Shown here: positions 36,551 to 45,369 of the stretch, one piece after another
Numbering within the stretch: the first letter of the stretch is position 1
How the letters are laid out: every line of letters starts with the position of its first letter
Assembly (NCBI RefSeq): GCF_002798015.1
Contig: NZ_PGTZ01000008.1
Location: 1 to 64,000, forward strand
Direction: 5' to 3'
DNA: 64,000 nt
Origin: Luteimicrobium subarcticum
Lineage (GTDB): Bacteria; Actinomycetota; Actinomycetes; Actinomycetales; Cellulomonadaceae
Program-made: the position numbers and the translations under genes
The notes under the pieces: generated by a model
What the model was told of the DNA's origin: nothing
Databases searched by the model: none
What the model saw: only the letters and a program-made list of their open reading frames with translations

Positions 36551-37348
36551 GTGCGCATCGCGAGATTCACGACCGGGGACGACCCCCGCTACGCCATCGT
36601 CCAGACCGAGGGTGACCGCACCTTCCTGGCAGTCCTGAGCGGTGACCCGCTCTACATGCCGACGACCCCGACGGGGGAGCGGATCGAGCTCGGGGACGGC
36701 GTCCGCCTCCTCGCGCCGGTGATCCCGCGCTCGAAGGTCGTCGCCGTCGGGAAGAACTACGCGGCCCACGCGGCCGAGATGGAGGACGGCGGTACGCCGC
36801 CGACGAGCCCGCTGCTGTTCTTCAAGCCGAACACGGCGGTCGTCGGGCCGGACGACCCGATCGTGCTGCCCGACTTCAGCCAGGAGGTCTCGTACGAGGC
36901 CGAGCTGGCCGTCGTCATCGGACGCCTCACCCGCGACGTCACGCCGGAGCGGGCGCTCGACCACGTGCTCGGGTACACGGTCGCGAACGACGTGACGGCC
37001 CGCGACGCGCAGCGCACCGACGGCCAGTGGGCGCGCGCGAAGGGCTTCGACTCGTCGTGCCCGCTCGGGCCGTGGATCGAGACCGACCTCGACATCGAGG
37101 ACCTCGCGGTGACCAGCCGCGTCAACGGTGAGCCGCGCCAGGACGGCCGCACCAGCGAGATGGTGTTCGACGTCGCGTTCCTCATCTCGTACATCTCGGA
37201 GGCGTTCACGCTGCTGCCCGGCGACGTCGTGCTCACGGGCACGCCCGCGGGCGTCGGGCTGCTGAGCCCGGGCGACCGGGTCGAGTGCGAGGTCGAGGGG
37301 CTCGGCGTGCTGAGCAACCCCGTGGTGCGGCGCGACCCCTCGCTCTGA
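36551..37348 (+). CDS. Fumarylacetoacetate hydrolase (FAH) family protein
   Basis: 265 residues, one FAH fold. Metal and substrate motifs: VGKNYAAHAAEM, FFKPNTAVVGPDDPIVLP, EVSYEAELAVVIGR and GYTVANDVTARD, with TGTPAGVG toward the end. Members act on 2-keto or acylpyruvate substrates (for example acylpyruvase, oxaloacetate decarboxylase). In actinobacteria this gene commonly precedes gltX. GTG 36551, -10 TAGGGT (36539-36544) six bases before: leaderless. Confidence 0.92.
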   Translation: MRIARFTTGDDPRYAIVQTEGDRTFLAVLSGDPLYMPTTPTGERIELGDGVRLLAPVIPRSKVVAVGKNYAAHAAEMEDGGTPPTSPLLFFKPNTAVVGPDDPIVLPDFSQEVSYEAELAVVIGRLTRDVTPERALDHVLGYTVANDVTARDAQRTDGQWARAKGFDSSCPLGPWIETDLDIEDLAVTSRVNGEPRQDGRTSEMVFDVAFLISYISEAFTLLPGDVVLTGTPAGVGLLSPGDRVECEVEGLGVLSNPVVRRDPSL

Positions 37349-37360
37349 CCCCGGGGGCCG

Positions 37361-37383
37361 GTGGCACGGTCCGGTGGTGCCAC
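37361..37383 (+). terminator. Hairpin between the FAH gene and gltX
   Basis: GTGGCAC (37361-37367) and GTGCCAC (37377-37383), perfect 7-bp arms, nine-base loop. Lies just before the gltX promoter. Confidence 0.5.
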
Positions 37384-37423
37384 TCCGACATCACGGGCCC
37401 GGGACGGCGGATAACCTGGACCC

Positions 37424-38869
37424 GTGACCTTCCCCGCTGCCGGCAGCTCGCCGATCCGTGTCCGCTTCGCCCCGTCGCCGACGGGCATGTTCCACGTGGG
37501 CTCGGCCCGCTCGACGCTCTTCAACTGGGCCGTCGCCAAGCAGTCGGGCGGGACGTTCGTCCTGCGCGTCGAGGACACCGACGCGGCACGCAACCGTCCG
37601 GAGTGGACGGACGGGATCCTGTCAGCGATGGCGTCGCTGGGCGTCCACGAGGGCGACCCGACGTTCGAGGGCCCGTACTTCCAGTCGCAGAACGTGGCCA
37701 TCCACCAGGAGGCCGCGGGGCGCCTGTTCGAGGCGGGTCGGGCGTACTACTGCGACTGCACGCGGGACGACGTGGTGGCCCGCACGGGCTCGCAGCACGC
37801 GGGCTACGACGGCCACTGCCGTGACCGCGGCCTCGCGTACGAGGCGGGCCGCGCGCTGCGCTTCCGCACGCCGGACGAGGGCGAGACGAGCGTCGTGGAC
37901 GTCGTCCGCGGCAACCCGGTCTTCCCGAACGCCGCGATCGAGGACTTCGTGGTGGCGCGCGGCGACGGGTCGCCCGTGTTCCTGCTCGCGAACGTCGTGG
38001 ACGACATGGACGAGCGCATCACGCACGTCGTGCGCGGCGAGGAGCACCTGCCGAACACCCCGAAGCAGCAGATGCTGTGGGAGGCGCTGGGCGCCGAGCC
38101 GCCCGTGTGGGCCCACCTGCCCGTCCTCGTCAACGAGAGGCGTCAGAAGCTCTCGAAGCGGCGTGACAAGGTGGCGCTGGAGGACTTCTTCGCGGAGGGC
38201 ATCCTGCCGGCCGCCATGGTGAACTACCTCATGCTGCTGGGCTGGGCGCCGGGCAACGACGAGGAGATCCTGCCGTTCGACGAGCTCGTGTCCCGCTTCC
38301 GGCTCGACGAGGTGAACTCGGCGCCCGCGTTCTTCGACATCAAGAAGCTCACGGCGTTCAACGGCGAGTACGTCCGGGCCCTGCCCGTGGCGGACTTCGC
38401 CGCGGCCTGCGCGCCCTGGCTCGTCGCCCCGTACGCCCCGTGGACGCCCGAGGCGTTCGACCAGGCGGTCTTCGACGCGGTCGCGCCGCTGGCCCAGACG
38501 CGCGTCGCGCTGCTGTCCGAGATCACGAAGAACGTGGACTTCCTGTTCCTCGACGAGCCGGCCCGTGACGAGGCGTCGTGGGCGAAGGCCATGAAGGAGC
38601 CGGCCGCCGCGCTGCTCGCCGACGCGCGGGCAGCCCTCGCCGCGCTGGAGCCGTGGGCCGCCGAGCCGCTCAAAGACGCCGTGACCGCGGTGGGCGAGGC
38701 GCACGGTCTCAAGCTCGGGAAGGCGCAGGCGCCCGTGCGGGTCGCGGTGACGGGACGGACGGTCGGTCTGCCGCTGTTCGAGACGCTGGAGATCCTCGGC
38801 CGCGAACGGACGCTCGCGCGCGTGGACCGGGCGCTCGCGCGTCTCGCCGCGGAGGCCGACGCGTCGTGA
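37424..38869 (+). CDS. gltX: Glutamyl-tRNA synthetase
   Basis: 481 residues. Class I synthetase: HIGH-type motif HVGSA near residue 23 in [20 protein letters not shown]-type KLSKR (residues about 242-246), anticodon-binding helical C-terminus. With GatCAB at the left end of the window, this enzyme is expected to charge both tRNA(Glu) and tRNA(Gln) (inference from the lack of any glutaminyl-tRNA synthetase here and from actinobacterial practice). -10 TAACCT (37412-37417) is six bases before the GTG: leaderless. tRNA-Gln and tRNA-Glu lie 0.9 kb downstream. Confidence 0.96.
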   Translation: MTFPAAGSSPIRVRFAPSPTGMFHVGSARSTLFNWAVAKQSGGTFVLRVEDTDAARNRPEWTDGILSAMASLGVHEGDPTFEGPYFQSQNVAIHQEAAGRLFEAGRAYYCDCTRDDVVARTGSQHAGYDGHCRDRGLAYEAGRALRFRTPDEGETSVVDVVRGNPVFPNAAIEDFVVARGDGSPVFLLANVVDDMDERITHVVRGEEHLPNTPKQQMLWEALGAEPPVWAHLPVLVNERRQKLSKRRDKVALEDFFAEGILPAAMVNYLMLLGWAPGNDEEILPFDELVSRFRLDEVNSAPAFFDIKKLTAFNGEYVRALPVADFAAACAPWLVAPYAPWTPEAFDQAVFDAVAPLAQTRVALLSEITKNVDFLFLDEPARDEASWAKAMKEPAAALLADARAALAALEPWAAEPLKDAVTAVGEAHGLKLGKAQAPVRVAVTGRTVGLPLFETLEILGRERTLARVDRALARLAAEADAS

Positions 38870-39639
38870 GCACGCCGCCCGACCCCGCTGCGCCGGGGGA
38901 GTGGGCGGGCGCCGTGGACGCCGTGCTGCTCGACGTCGACGACACGCTCGTCGACACGCGCGGGGCGTTCACGGCGTCGGTCGACGCCGTCCGGCGGGCG
39001 TTCCTGCCCGACGTCGGCCCGGAGCGGCTCGACGCGATGGTCGCCCTGTGGCGGGCAGACCCGCACGGCCGCTACCGCGCGTACACCCGCGGCGAGGTCA
39101 CGTTCGACGAGCAACGCCGCCGGCGCGCCGACGAGCTGCACCGGGCGTTCGGGGGCCCGCCCGTGGACGAGGCGTCGTACCCGGCCTGGCTGGAGGTGTT
39201 CTGGGGGGCGTTCGAGGCGGCCTGGCGGCCGTTCGCCGACGCTCGGACCACCGTGGACGCCCTGACCCGCGCCGGCCTGCTCGTCGGCGCCGTGACGAAC
39301 GCGGGCGCGGACCTCCAGCGGCGCAAGCTGGCCGCGTGCGGGCTGGCCGACGTCCCGGTGCTCGTGACCGTGGAGACGTTCGGCGTCGGCAAGCCCGACC
39401 CGCGCGTGTTCCGTGAGGGAGCGCACCTGCTGGGGGCCGACCCCGGCCGGACGGTCTACGTGGGCGACGAGCTCGACGTCGACGCGCTCGGGGCGGTGCG
39501 TGCTGGTCTGCGGGGCGTGTGGCTGGACCGGCCGGGCACGCGGCGCGGTGGGCCGCACGCGGAGGACCCGGCGACGGCGGTCGCGGCGGGTGCGGTGGTC
39601 GTGCCGGCGCTCACGGGTCTCGTCGGCCTGCTGGTGTGA
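38866..39639 (+). CDS. HAD-superfamily hydrolase
   Basis: 257 residues. Motif [10 protein letters not shown] (nucleophile and acid aspartates), motif II TNAG, motif III lysine in [10 protein letters not shown], motif [16 protein letters not shown]; a helical cap lies between I and II. Phosphatase of the GPH/YjjG-like subgroup; substrate unknown. GTG overlaps the gltX stop by four bases, so it is translated with gltX. Directly after the stop TGAGACGGGCC is repeated at a 12-bp distance. Confidence 0.9.
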   Translation: MSTPPDPAAPGEWAGAVDAVLLDVDDTLVDTRGAFTASVDAVRRAFLPDVGPERLDAMVALWRADPHGRYRAYTRGEVTFDEQRRRRADELHRAFGGPPVDEASYPAWLEVFWGAFEAAWRPFADARTTVDALTRAGLLVGAVTNAGADLQRRKLAACGLADVPVLVTVETFGVGKPDPRVFREGAHLLGADPGRTVYVGDELDVDALGAVRAGLRGVWLDRPGTRRGGPHAEDPATAVAAGAVVVPALTGLVGLLV

Positions 39640-39673
39640 GACGGGCCCTGAGACGGGCCTCTGAGCGGCCGTT

Positions 39674-39703
39674 TTGGTCCTCGGGGCTCCTGTCCGGTAA
39701 TGT
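39674..39703 (+). promoter_or_regulatory. Promoter of tRNA-Gln
   Basis: TTGGTC (39674-39679), 18-bp spacer, TAATGT (39698-39703). The TTTT of a weak GC hairpin at the end of the gltX operon overlaps the -35 box. About 60 bases of precursor precede the tRNA. Confidence 0.55.
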
Positions 39704-39771
39704 TCTCGCCCGGTGAGACCTTCACGGAAAGCCGGCCGGCAGGCCGTCTGGAACGGGAGGAATTACCCCCA

Positions 39772-39843
39772 TGGGGTATGGTGTAATTGGCAGCACGAGT
39801 GATTCTGGTTCACTTAGTCTAGGTTCGAGTCCTGGTACCCCAG
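39772..39843 (+). tRNA. tRNA-Gln (anticodon CTG)
   Basis: 72 bases, no encoded CCA. Acceptor TGGGGTA/TACCCCA with U1-A72 as usual for tRNA(Gln), D arm around GGTGTAATTGGCAGC, anticodon stem AGTGA/TCACT with loop TTCTGGT (CTG), T arm GGTTCGAGTCC preserved. Followed by tRNA-Glu after 98 bases. Confidence 0.95.
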
Positions 39844-39941
39844 CGGAGAGCTCTCCTCGAGAGCGGAGTGGTCAGAACCGCTCCGAAACTAGGGTAGAGT
39901 TCTCAACCGGCAGGTGATCGCGCAAGCGCTCATCGACCCAG
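39844..39941 (+). promoter_or_regulatory. tRNA spacer with palindromes and tRNA-Glu promoter
   Basis: GGAGAGCTCTCC and a GAGCGG/CCGCTC hairpin come first and may end or process tRNA-Gln. TAGGGT (39890-39895) or overlapping TAGAGT (39895-39900) is a likely -10 for tRNA-Glu, with TGGTCA about 39869 as a loose -35. Confidence 0.4.
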
Positions 39942-40014
39942 GCCCCCATCGTCTAGCGGCCTAGGACGCCGCCCTCTCACGGCGGTAACACGGGTTCAAA
40001 TCCCGTTGGGGGTA
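39942..40014 (+). tRNA. tRNA-Glu (anticodon CTC)
   Basis: 73 bases, no encoded CCA. Acceptor GCCCCCA/TGGGGGT, discriminator A, anticodon stem CCGCC/GGCGG with loop CTCTCAC (CTC), T arm CGGGTTCAAATCCCG. Ended by the strong hairpin at 40020-40052. Confidence 0.95.
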
Positions 40015-40019
40015 CAGCA

Positions 40020-40052
40020 GAGGCCCGGTCACCATCACGGTGATCGGGCCTC
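40020..40052 (+). terminator. Terminator of tRNA-Glu
   Basis: GAGGCCCG...TCACC (40020-40033) pairs with GGTGA...CGGGCCTC (40039-40052): 14 bp with one G-T pair and loop ATCAC. No T-run. Confidence 0.7.
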
Positions 40053-40233
40053 CGTCGTTCCCCGGCGAAGTCGGTCGTCCACGGCGCGGCGCCCCGCTGC
40101 GAGGCGTCCCGCTATGAGTAGACTCGCGGCCGAGCGTCCGGTTCGACCCGATCGGAACGCCCGCGCCGTACAGCAGGCGGTCGTGGCCCTCGCGAGGGTT
40201 CCGGCCGGCCCCGCAGACCCCGAGGAGACCCCC
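40053..40233 (+). other. Region before the 55-aa membrane protein
   Basis: No gene seen. TAGACT at 40119-40124 is a good -10, which would give a transcript starting near 40131 with a roughly 100-base leader; GAGGAGA (about 40221-40227) is the ribosome binding site for the small gene that follows. Confidence 0.4.
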
Positions 40234-40401
40234 ATGCCCGGCAAGGTCAAGACGCTCTTGATCTGGCTCGCGGTCGCTTTCGTGATCTACGCGATCGTGA
40301 CGAGCCCCGACCAGGTGGCCGACGTCATCAAGTCGATCGGATCGATCATCGGCCAGGCCTTCCACGGCATCGGTCAGTTCTTCTCCTCGCTCATGAACTG
40401 A
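40234..40401 (+). CDS. Small single-TM protein (55 aa)
   Basis: MPGKVKTLLIWLAVAFVIYA opens the protein: a charged start and one TM (residues 8-24), then an amphipathic helix DQVADVIKSIGSIIGQAFHGIGQFFSSL. GAGGAGA seven bases before ATG. Short proteins of this shape are common in actinobacteria, function unknown. It is directly followed (one base) by the PH-domain gene, so the two may act together at the membrane. Confidence 0.75.
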   Translation: MPGKVKTLLIWLAVAFVIYAIVTSPDQVADVIKSIGSIIGQAFHGIGQFFSSLMN

Positions 40402-40402
40402 C

Positions 40403-41131
40403 GTGCCCGTGGCCACGTCCCGCACTCAGCCCCGCGGAGGGGCGTTCGCGCCCGTCCCGCAGGCCCCGCTGCTCCGCAACCCGCTGCTGCGCCGCGTCCT
40501 GCTCGTCGAGGAGCGCGTGGTCGTCGCCCAGCGGCGGCACTGGGCGGCCGTCGTCGAGCCGGTCGTGACGGCGCTCGTGGGCTTCCTCGTCGCCGGCTTC
40601 CTGTTCGCGGGGATCGAGGAGCGCTACGGCGTCGACGTGGGCCTCGTGTGGCTGCTCGGCTTCGTGCCCCTCGCGCGAGCCGCCTGGCGCCTCCTGGAGT
40701 GGCACCGGCACTGGTTCGTCGCGACCGACAAGCGGCTGCTCATGACGACGGGCGTCATCAACCAGCGCGTCGGGATGATGCCCATGGGCAAGGTCACCGA
40801 CATGAGCTACACGCGGTCGTTCCTCGGCCAGGTGCTGCAGTACGGGACGTTCGTCCTCGAGTCCGCCGGGCAGGACCAGGCGATGCGGCGGATCGACTTC
40901 GTGGTCCGTCCCGACGACACCTACCGCCGCATCTGCGACACGTTGTTCGGCACCGGTGGCACCGGTGGCACCGGCGGCCCCGGAAGCACCGACAGCGCAG
41001 GAGCGCCGCGGACCGGAACCCCCGCGTCGCCGGTGCCACCGCCGCCGTCGGTCGTCCCGGGGTCGTCCCGGCCCCGCCCGGGCCGCTCGGACGGCGGGAC
41101 GATGGAGATCCCTACTCGCCCGCGCGCTTGA
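40403..41131 (+). CDS. PH-domain membrane protein
   Basis: 242 residues. Two TMs at about residues 53-93 are followed by a bacterial PH-like (bPH_2, YdbT-like) domain: HRHWFVATDKRLLMTTGVINQRVGMMPMGKVTDMSYTRSF..., ending FVVRPDDTYRRICDTLFG. The last 55 residues are Gly/Pro/Thr-rich and probably disordered. Function unknown. GTG start one base after the 55-aa gene. The last 20 bases overlap the end of ndgR on the opposite strand. Confidence 0.85.
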   Translation: MPVATSRTQPRGGAFAPVPQAPLLRNPLLRRVLLVEERVVVAQRRHWAAVVEPVVTALVGFLVAGFLFAGIEERYGVDVGLVWLLGFVPLARAAWRLLEWHRHWFVATDKRLLMTTGVINQRVGMMPMGKVTDMSYTRSFLGQVLQYGTFVLESAGQDQAMRRIDFVVRPDDTYRRICDTLFGTGGTGGTGGPGSTDSAGAPRTGTPASPVPPPPSVVPGSSRPRPGRSDGGTMEIPTRPRA

Positions 41132-41831
41132 GCACCTCGGTGAGGCGCCCCGCGGCAGCCGCGACGGCAGGAGCGTGCAGCCGACCGGGCTGACGCGTCA
41201 GGCGCTCCACCGGGCCCGAGATCGACACGGCGGCCACCACGCGCCCGGACGGGCTCCGCACCGGCGCGGACACCGACGCGACCCCGAGCTCGCGCTCGCC
41301 CACGGACTGGGCCCACCCGCGGCGTCGGACGCCCGACAGCACGGTGGCCGTGAACTTGGCGTCGCGCAGCCCGCGGTGCAGCCGGTCCGGCTCCTCCCAG
41401 GCCAGCAGGATCTGGGCGGCGGACCCGGCCGACATCGTCAGGGTCGCGCCGACCGGGATCGAGTCGCGCAGGCCGACCGGGCGCTCGGCCGTCGCGACGC
41501 AGATGCGCAGGTCGCCCTGGCGGCGGTAGAGCTGGGCGCTCTCGCCGGTGTGGTCGCGCAGCGCGGTGAGCACCGGGTTGGCCGCCGCGAGGAGACGGTC
41601 CTCACCCGCGGCGGTCGCGAGCTCGTTGAGCCGCGGGCCGAGGACGAACCGACCCTGCATGTCGCGCGACACGAAGCGCAGGTTCTCGAGAGCGACCGCG
41701 AGGCGGTGGGCGGTCGGCCGTGCGAGCTGGGTCGAGTTCACGAGCTGCGCCAACGTCGCCGGCCCGGCCTCGAGGGCGCTGAGCACGGACGCGGCCTTGT
41801 CCAGCACTCCGACTCCGCTACTATTGTCCAT
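41112..41831 (-). CDS. ndgR: IclR-family regulator of leucine/BCAA genes
   Basis: 239 residues. Winged helix-turn-helix (LDKAASVLSALEAGPATLAQLVNSTQLARPTAHRL covers residues about 10-45) and IclR effector domain. Divergent position before leuCD and similarity identify it as NdgR (Streptomyces) / LtbR (Corynebacterium), which controls leuCD, leuB, ilvBNC and amino-acid-dependent growth (established). -10 CAGTAT, 17-bp spacer and -35 TTGCAT on the minus strand, with an operator in the spacer, imply autoregulation; the ATG is seven bases past the -10, so leaderless. Gene tail overlaps the PH-domain gene by 20 bases. Confidence 0.93.
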   Translation of the reverse strand: MDNSSGVGVLDKAASVLSALEAGPATLAQLVNSTQLARPTAHRLAVALENLRFVSRDMQGRFVLGPRLNELATAAGEDRLLAAANPVLTALRDHTGESAQLYRRQGDLRICVATAERPVGLRDSIPVGATLTMSAGSAAQILLAWEEPDRLHRGLRDAKFTATVLSGVRRRGWAQSVGERELGVASVSAPVRSPSGRVVAAVSISGPVERLTRQPGRLHAPAVAAAAGRLTEVLKRAGE

Positions 41832-41847
41832 AGGTCGAATACTGGCG

Positions 41848-41862
41848 TCTCAAACGCTGAGA
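41848..41862. promoter_or_regulatory. NdgR/LtbR-type operator between ndgR and leuC
   Basis: TCTCA-AACGC-TGAGA is a perfect 5-bp inverted repeat in the spacer between the ndgR -35 (TTGCAT, plus 41862-41867) and -10 (CAGTAT, plus 41839-41844). It would lie about 38-52 bases upstream of the leuC start of transcription. One-mismatch copy before ilvB; weaker copy before leuB. Confidence 0.68.
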
Positions 41863-41887
41863 TGCAAGCTCGGCCCCGCGACCCGCG

Positions 41888-41893
41888 TAGTAT
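41888..41893 (+). promoter_or_regulatory. -10 element of leuCD
   Basis: TAGTAT stands out in GC-rich DNA; the -35 is not recognisable. The transcript would begin near 41900, leaving a leader of about 87 bases ending in the leuC site GAGGAGAGG. I see no leader peptide rich in Leu codons here. Confidence 0.5.
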
Positions 41894-41986
41894 CGCCCCG
41901 CACCCGGCGGCGCGACCCTGGCGACGGCGCCGCGACCCCCCCGCGGCAGCCCACGGCTGCCGACGCGCGACGAGGAGAGGAACACC

Positions 41987-43477
41987 ATGGCCGGCACGCT
42001 GGCAGAGAAGGTCTGGGAGGCGCACCTGGTGCGCCGTGGCACGGACGGCACCCCGGACCTCCTCTACATCGACCTGCACCTCATCCACGAGGTGACGAGC
42101 CCGCAGGCGTTCGAGGGGCTCCGTCTCGCAGGCCGCCCCGTGCGCCGTCCGGACCTCACGATCGCGACCGAGGACCACAACACCCCGACGCTCGACATCG
42201 ACCTGCCGATCGCCGACGCGACGAGCCGCAAGCAGATCGACACGCTGCGTGCCAACGCCGCCGAGTTCGGCGTGCGCATCCACTCGCTCGGCGACGCCGA
42301 CCAGGGCATCGTCCACCAGGTCGGTCCGCAGCTCGGCCTCACGCAGCCCGGCCTGACCGTGGTCTGCGGCGACTCGCACACGTCCACGCACGGCGCGTTC
42401 GGCGCGCTGGCGTTCGGCATCGGCACGTCCGAGGTCGAGCACGTCATGGCGACCCAGACGCTCCCGCTGCAGCCGTTCAAGACCATGGCGATCAACGTCG
42501 ACGGCGAGCTGCCCCCGGGCACCACGAGCAAGGACATCATCCTCGCGATCATCGCCAAGATCGGCACCGGCGGCGGGCAGGGCTACGTGCTCGAGTACCG
42601 CGGCGAGGCCATCCGCAGCCTCTCCATGGAGGCGCGGATGACGATCTGCAACATGTCGATCGAGGCCGGTGCGCGCGCCGGCATGATCGCGCCCGACGAG
42701 ACCACGTTCGAGTACCTCAAGGGCCGCCCGCACGCGCCCGAGGGCGAGGACTGGGACGCCGCCGTCGAGTACTGGAAGACCCTGCGCTCCGACGACGATG
42801 CCGTCTTCGACACCGAGGTCGTCCTGCACGCGTCCGACCTCGAGCCGTTCGTGACCTGGGGCACCAACCCCGGCCAGGGCCTGCCGCTCTCGGCCAACGT
42901 CCCGGTGCCCGCCGAGATCGCCGACGCCAACGAGCGTGTCGCCGCCGAGCGCGCGATCGAGTACATGGGCCTGACCCCCGGCGCGCCGCTGCGCGACCTC
43001 AAGGTCGACACCGTCTTCATCGGCTCGTGCACCAACGGCCGCATCGAGGACCTCCGGACGGTCGCGAAGATCATCCAGGGCAAGACCAAGAACGACGACG
43101 TCCGGGTGCTCGTCGTGCCGGCCTCGGCGCGCGTGCGGCTGCAGGCCGAGGCCGAGGGTCTCGACACGATCTTCAAGGACTTCGGCGCCGAGTGGCGCAA
43201 CGCCGGCTGCTCGATGTGCCTCGGCATGAACCCCGACCAGCTCAAGCCGGGGGAGCGCGCCGCGTCGACCTCGAACCGCAACTTCGAGGGCCGCCAGGGC
43301 AAGGGCGGGCGCACGCACCTCGTGTCGCCCGTCGTCGCCGCCGCGACCGCCCTGCGCGGCACGCTGTCGTCCGCAGCCGACCTCGCCGCCGACGGGATCG
43401 AGCTCGACCTCGACCTCGCCGAGCTCGACGGCTCGCCGCTGACCCCCCTGGACCCGCGCGTCCCGCTGCAGGTCTGA
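41987..43477 (+). CDS. leuC: 3-isopropylmalate dehydratase large subunit
   Basis: 496 residues, aconitase superfamily. [4Fe-4S] ligands in [11 protein letters not shown] (Cys about 347) and in CSMCLGMN (two Cys); [15 protein letters not shown] contains the active-site His/Ser. With LeuD it isomerises 2- to 3-isopropylmalate. ATG with GAGGAGAGG. leuD follows after 90 bases. First gene after the NdgR operator. Confidence 0.97.
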   Translation: MAGTLAEKVWEAHLVRRGTDGTPDLLYIDLHLIHEVTSPQAFEGLRLAGRPVRRPDLTIATEDHNTPTLDIDLPIADATSRKQIDTLRANAAEFGVRIHSLGDADQGIVHQVGPQLGLTQPGLTVVCGDSHTSTHGAFGALAFGIGTSEVEHVMATQTLPLQPFKTMAINVDGELPPGTTSKDIILAIIAKIGTGGGQGYVLEYRGEAIRSLSMEARMTICNMSIEAGARAGMIAPDETTFEYLKGRPHAPEGEDWDAAVEYWKTLRSDDDAVFDTEVVLHASDLEPFVTWGTNPGQGLPLSANVPVPAEIADANERVAAERAIEYMGLTPGAPLRDLKVDTVFIGSCTNGRIEDLRTVAKIIQGKTKNDDVRVLVVPASARVRLQAEAEGLDTIFKDFGAEWRNAGCSMCLGMNPDQLKPGERAASTSNRNFEGRQGKGGRTHLVSPVVAAATALRGTLSSAADLAADGIELDLDLAELDGSPLTPLDPRVPLQV

Positions 43478-43567
43478 CCGGCGCGGGGTGGCACGCCGCC
43501 CCGGACGCCCACCAGCCCTGCAGCCCGCACCGAGGCCGCGCCACAGACCTGCGAAGAGAGACCTGTC

Positions 43568-44206
43568 ATGGAGAAGTTCACCACCCACACCGGCGTCGGT
43601 GTGCCGCTGCGCCGCAGCAACGTCGACACCGACCAGATCATCCCCGCCGTGTACCTCAAGCGGATCACGCGGACCGGCTTCGAGGACGCCCTGTTCTCCG
43701 CCTGGCGCTCGGACCCGTCGTTCGTGCTCAACCAGCCGGCGTACTCCGCGGGGTCCGTCCTCGTCGCCGGGCCCGACTTCGGCACCGGCTCGTCCCGTGA
43801 GCACGCCGTGTGGGCGCTCAAGGACTACGGCTTCCGCGTCGTCCTCGCGTCGCGCTTCGCGGACATCTTCCGCGGCAACTCCGGCAAGCAGGGCCTGCTC
43901 GCCGGCCAGGTCGCCCAGGAGGACATCGAGCTCCTGTGGAAGATCCTCGAGGCGAACCCCGGCACCGAGGTGACCGTGGACCTCGTGGAGCGCACCGTCC
44001 ACGCGGACGACGTCACCGTGCCGTTCCACGTCGACGACTACACGCGCTGGCGCCTCATGGAGGGCTTCGACGACATCGGCCTGACCCTCCAGCACGAGGA
44101 GGACATCACCGCGTTCGAGCAGTCGCGCGCGTCGTGGCGTCCCCGGACGCTCCCGGCCAAGCACCTGCCGAAGGTCGACATCGAGGCCGCGCGCCCCAGC
44201 GTCTGA
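43568..44206 (+). CDS. leuD: 3-isopropylmalate dehydratase small subunit
   Basis: 212 residues, swivel domain of the isomerase. [15 protein letters not shown] and [22 protein letters not shown] are the typical motifs (GSSREHA binds substrate). GAAGAGAG upstream. Ends in a strong hairpin shared with the convergent gene. Confidence 0.97.
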   Translation: MEKFTTHTGVGVPLRRSNVDTDQIIPAVYLKRITRTGFEDALFSAWRSDPSFVLNQPAYSAGSVLVAGPDFGTGSSREHAVWALKDYGFRVVLASRFADIFRGNSGKQGLLAGQVAQEDIELLWKILEANPGTEVTVDLVERTVHADDVTVPFHVDDYTRWRLMEGFDDIGLTLQHEEDITAFEQSRASWRPRTLPAKHLPKVDIEAARPSV

Positions 44207-44219
44207 GGCCTGCGCGCCA

Positions 44220-44258
44220 CAGGGCCCTCCCGGACCGCTACGGACCGGGAGGGCCCTG
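44220..44258. terminator. Bidirectional terminator leuD / LLM oxidoreductase
   Basis: 14-bp perfect arms (CAGGGCCCTCCCGG 44220-44233; complement 44245-44258). The stop codon of the convergent gene (44238-44240) is in the loop, so one arm also encodes the last residues RQGPPGP region of that protein. Confidence 0.75.
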
Positions 44259-45083
44259 TCGTACCCGCGTGAGGAGCGCGTCGGGCGTCGCCGACACGGG
44301 GTCCCAGCGCGCCTCGACCCACCACGTGGCGCCGGCGTCCGCCAGGGCGCTCAGCCGCACCCGGGAGGCGCCCGGGTCGGCGTCGTCCGTCACGCCCTGC
44401 ACCACCACGTCGAATTCACCGGTGCGTCCCACCGCGGCGCGGCGCTGTGCCAGGTCGGTGCACAACGCCGCGACGTCCTGCGCCGCCAGGGGCTCGAAAC
44501 CGCGCTCGCCGCGCAGCTGCGGCACGACACCTTCGAAGCGTGCGGCACGGTCCAGCGAGGACGCGCTCGGCCAGGCCGCGACGGGCCACACGGGCACGCG
44601 CGGCCGCTGGACCGGCCGAGGGAGGAACTGCATGCGGTGCGCGGTGACGTGCGGCCCCTCGGCGTCGAACGGCTCGCCCGTCCACGCCTGGTCGAGGAAG
44701 GCGAGCACCTCGTCGAGCGCCTCCGCGCGGTCGCGCAGCGCCGTCACCTGGCCGGGCACCCCCGCGAACGCCCGGTCGTCGACCGCGCCGACGCCCACCG
44801 GGAGCACCAGCCGGCCACCGGACAGGTGGTCGACCGTGAGCGCCTGCCGCGCGAGGTCCCACGCGCGGCGCCGGGGGACGGCCACCACGAGCGCGCCCAG
44901 GGTCACGCGCTCCGTGCGGACCGCCGCCGCCGCGAGGACCGCCCAGGGGTCCCACGTGTCGAGGGGGCCGATGCTCACGCCGTCCCACGTGAAGAAGCCG
45001 TCCCAGCCGGCACGCTCGGCCTCGACGGCGAGGTCGACGACCTGCCGCGCCGTGCCGCTGCTCGCGACGATCCCGTAGCGCAT
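44238..45083 (-). CDS. LLM-class flavin-dependent oxidoreductase
   Basis: 281 residues, luciferase-like monooxygenase barrel. WDGFFTWDGV, WDPWAVLAAAA.RTERVTLG and LTVDHLSGGRLVLPVG are F420/FMN-type LLM motifs. Substrate unknown; F420 use is possible in this phylum. ATG 45083 with -10 TACCGT (plus 45091-45096) seven bases before: leaderless. The short C-terminus lies inside the terminator. Confidence 0.88.
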   Translation of the reverse strand: MRYGIVASSGTARQVVDLAVEAERAGWDGFFTWDGVSIGPLDTWDPWAVLAAAAVRTERVTLGALVVAVPRRRAWDLARQALTVDHLSGGRLVLPVGVGAVDDRAFAGVPGQVTALRDRAEALDEVLAFLDQAWTGEPFDAEGPHVTAHRMQFLPRPVQRPRVPVWPVAAWPSASSLDRAARFEGVVPQLRGERGFEPLAAQDVAALCTDLAQRRAAVGRTGEFDVVVQGVTDDADPGASRVRLSALADAGATWWVEARWDPVSATPDALLTRVRQGPPGP

Positions 45084-45369
45084 GCTGCCGACGGTAGACC
45101 GTGCGCCGCCGGACCGCGTGCCGCCGGGCCGCAGTCGGCCCGCGCCGCGGTCGTGAGGCGCCGCCACGAGCCGTGTGGAGGGCCTGCGAGGGTGCGGTGC
45201 GCGGCGCGTGTCCCGGACGGACCGACCCGCGATGCGCCTCGCTGGTGGCGTACCGTGGTGCGGACGCCCGACGAGGGCGTGCTGTGCGGGTGGGGGCCCG
45301 CACGACGAGCCGCGCCGCGCTGACCTCGCGTTGCGCGAACGACGACGAGCTGTGGGTGACGATAGGCCT
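45084..45369. other. 286-bp divergent intergenic region
   Basis: Between the LLM oxidoreductase and murA. It holds the two promoters at its ends and a few GC palindromes, and a TACCGT near 45250; I see no gene, repeat or recognisable RNA element. Frames open through it have no start context or family resemblance. Confidence 0.5.

Noticed and set aside
39637-39659. TGAGACGGGCC direct repeat as an attachment site
   Set aside because: Only 11 bp, 12 bp apart, no integrase or mobile genes; more likely part of the operon end or the tRNA promoter region.
40114-40233. In-frame ATG 40114 extending the 55-aa membrane protein by 40 residues
   Set aside because: No ribosome binding site, it lies on the presumed -10 region (TAGACT), and would bury the N-terminal membrane start; GAGGAGA points to 40234.
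41863-41986. Leucine leader peptide before leuC
   Set aside because: No short frame with a run of Leu codons and no T-run terminator between 41863 and 41986.
45084-45369. Small gene upstream of murA
   Set aside because: Open frames here continue into murA or run antisense, show no start context and no recognisable motif.
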